This document shows positions 5,303-5,804 of a stretch of 5,804 bases of DNA, piece by piece. The DNA comes from an uncultured Bacillota bacterium (GTDB lineage: Bacteria > Bacillota > Clostridia > Tissierellales > Tissierellaceae). The translations under genes were made by a program, and so were the position numbers. Every line of letters begins with the position of its first letter. The stretch's first letter is position 1. The DNA is taken from contig CALGAG010000242.1 in the NCBI GenBank assembly GCA_937951995.1, positions 1 through 5,804 of the forward strand, read 5' to 3'. The notes under the pieces are model-generated. The model searched no databases. It had not been told where the DNA came from and saw nothing but the letters and a program-made list of their open reading frames with translations.

Positions 5303-5539
5303 ATGGAGTTTTTGATGGCATTGCTTGTTTTCCCAATGGCATCATTCTTATTTGGAATAATAGGTCAACTTTTGATAAGAAAGATATATGTGGTTGTTGG
5401 AACAACCTTTTGTGTTTGGTTGGTTGCCACTTTTACTATATTCAATGAAAGCTTTCTAATTTGGGTTTTTATTTATTCATTATTTTCTTTAATAGGGGCC
5501 CTGACGGTCAATTTTGTTGGAAAATCTAAATACGAGTAG
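5303..5539 (+). CDS. Small membrane protein, YbeF/DUF2651-like (78 aa)
   Basis: Three predicted membrane helices nearly fill the protein: about 3-24, 28-46 and 51-71, with a short polar tail (GKSKYE). The stretch TIFNESFLIWVFIYSLFSLIG (about 45-65), with FNE before the third helix, resembles the small Bacillus YbeF/DUF2651 proteins. The match is from memory and not checked by search. Their function is not known. The start follows AAGGGAG (5288-5294) with an 8-nt spacer. The 87-nt gap upstream is AT-rich and holds a short repeated CAAATTATT (5227-5235, 5255-5263), but no clear promoter or terminator, so read-through from the preceding membrane gene is possible. Confidence 0.8.
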   Translation: MEFLMALLVFPMASFLFGIIGQLLIRKIYVVVGTTFCVWLVATFTIFNESFLIWVFIYSLFSLIGALTVNFVGKSKYE

Positions 5540-5585
5540 GAGGCATTGTTCATAACCTGTGTCACATTAGTGGAAACTGGTGAAA

Positions 5586-5591
5586 TATAAT
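5586..5591 (+). promoter_or_regulatory. Candidate -10 element for the DUF4177-like gene
   Basis: TATAAT lies 24 nt before the proposed ATT start, with no clear -35. If used, transcription begins near 5598, which would exclude the GTG at 5580 as a start. It would leave either an almost leaderless ATG at 5601 or the ATT at 5616. Confidence 0.35.
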
Positions 5592-5602
5592 AGTTTGAAC
5601 AT

Positions 5603-5609
5603 GGAGGTG
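5603..5609 (+). promoter_or_regulatory. Ribosome binding site that points to an ATT start
   Basis: GGAGGTG is a near-perfect Shine-Dalgarno sequence. Six nucleotides later comes ATT (5616), not ATG, GTG or TTG. The only in-frame ATG (5601) overlaps the site itself and so cannot use it. Confidence 0.7.
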
Positions 5610-5615
5610 TTAGTC

Positions 5616-5786
5616 ATTAAGAGGTTTGAATATAAATTTGTTAAGAAAGAGCAGAAGTTAGGATTCTCAATTAACAAGAAAGTAGAAGATGCTGAAAAGG
5701 AATGGAATGAGCTTGGTAGAGATGGTTGGAAGTTTTGCAAAGAAGGTGATGGAGTAATTATTTTTGTTCGAGAAATTATCGAATAA
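5616..5786 (+). CDS. DUF4177-like small protein (56 aa), probable non-canonical ATT start
   Basis: From ATT 5616 the product would be (M)KRFEYKFVKKEQKLGF..., 56 aa, ending FVREIIE. The N-terminal strand KRFEYKFV, the helix with EKEWNELGRDGWKF and the final strand with VREI match the DUF4177 pattern, in which a strand is followed by an LNELGxxGWE-type helix and a closing beta hairpin. The family has no settled function. It is soluble and highly charged. In-frame alternatives are GTG 5580 (68 aa), TTG 5595 and ATG 5601 (61 aa). None has a good ribosome binding site, and each adds N-terminal residues outside the family pattern. GGAGGTG (5603-5609) is placed correctly only for 5616. The gene lies 76 nt after the YbeF-like gene. 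The family call is moderately sure; the start is not settled. Confidence 0.65.
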   Translation: MKRFEYKFVKKEQKLGFSINKKVEDAEKEWNELGRDGWKFCKEGDGVIIFVREIIE

Positions 5787-5804
5787 AATGTGCATATAAG
5801 TAGA

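Noticed and set aside
5546..5590. 14-codon frame after the YbeF-like gene, preceded by GGAGG at 5539-5543
   Set aside because: The TTG start is only 2 nt from the GGAGG and the peptide has no recognisable features.

Overview
The window looks like a chromosomal housekeeping locus from a low-to-moderate GC Firmicute, most likely of class Clostridia. The evidence is strong GGAGG-type ribosome binding sites, consensus SigA promoters, a long Bacillus-type SRP RNA with an Alu domain, the dnaX-ybaB/ebfC-recR operon, and a gene that is readable only if TGA encodes selenocysteine. I cannot fix the genus from the sequence.

Left part, minus strand (1-878): a perfect consensus promoter (TTGACA, 17 bp, TATAAT) drives tRNA-Ser(GGA). 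About 9 nt further on, apparently in the same transcript, comes the SRP RNA (ffs/scr), which ends at an intrinsic terminator. Beyond it lies a HAD-superfamily nucleotidase-like gene with its own candidate promoter, running off the window's left edge.

Centre, plus strand (949-3987): a 79-codon gene with an in-frame TGA at codon 13 encodes a SelW/Rdx-family selenoprotein with a CxxU redox motif. A SECIS-like hairpin follows the TGA and a terminator closes the gene. Next comes the replication/repair operon: dnaX (clamp-loader subunit), ybaB/ebfC (nucleoid-associated protein) and recR (recombination mediator), with short gaps, strong ribosome binding sites and a strong terminator after recR.

Right part, plus strand (3988-5804): a run of small genes of poorly known function. 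In order they are an 88-aa unrecognised soluble protein, a 91-aa protein with two zinc-ribbon-like cysteine sets, a 102-aa three-helix membrane protein, a 78-aa YbeF/DUF2651-like membrane protein, and a DUF4177-like protein of about 56 aa. The last appears to begin at a non-standard ATT codon.

The most notable item is the selenoprotein gene: ordinary gene calling would split or miss it, yet its reading frame, family motifs and SECIS-like structure agree. The second is the possible ATT start at 5616. I see no mobile element, CRISPR array or multi-gene defence system.
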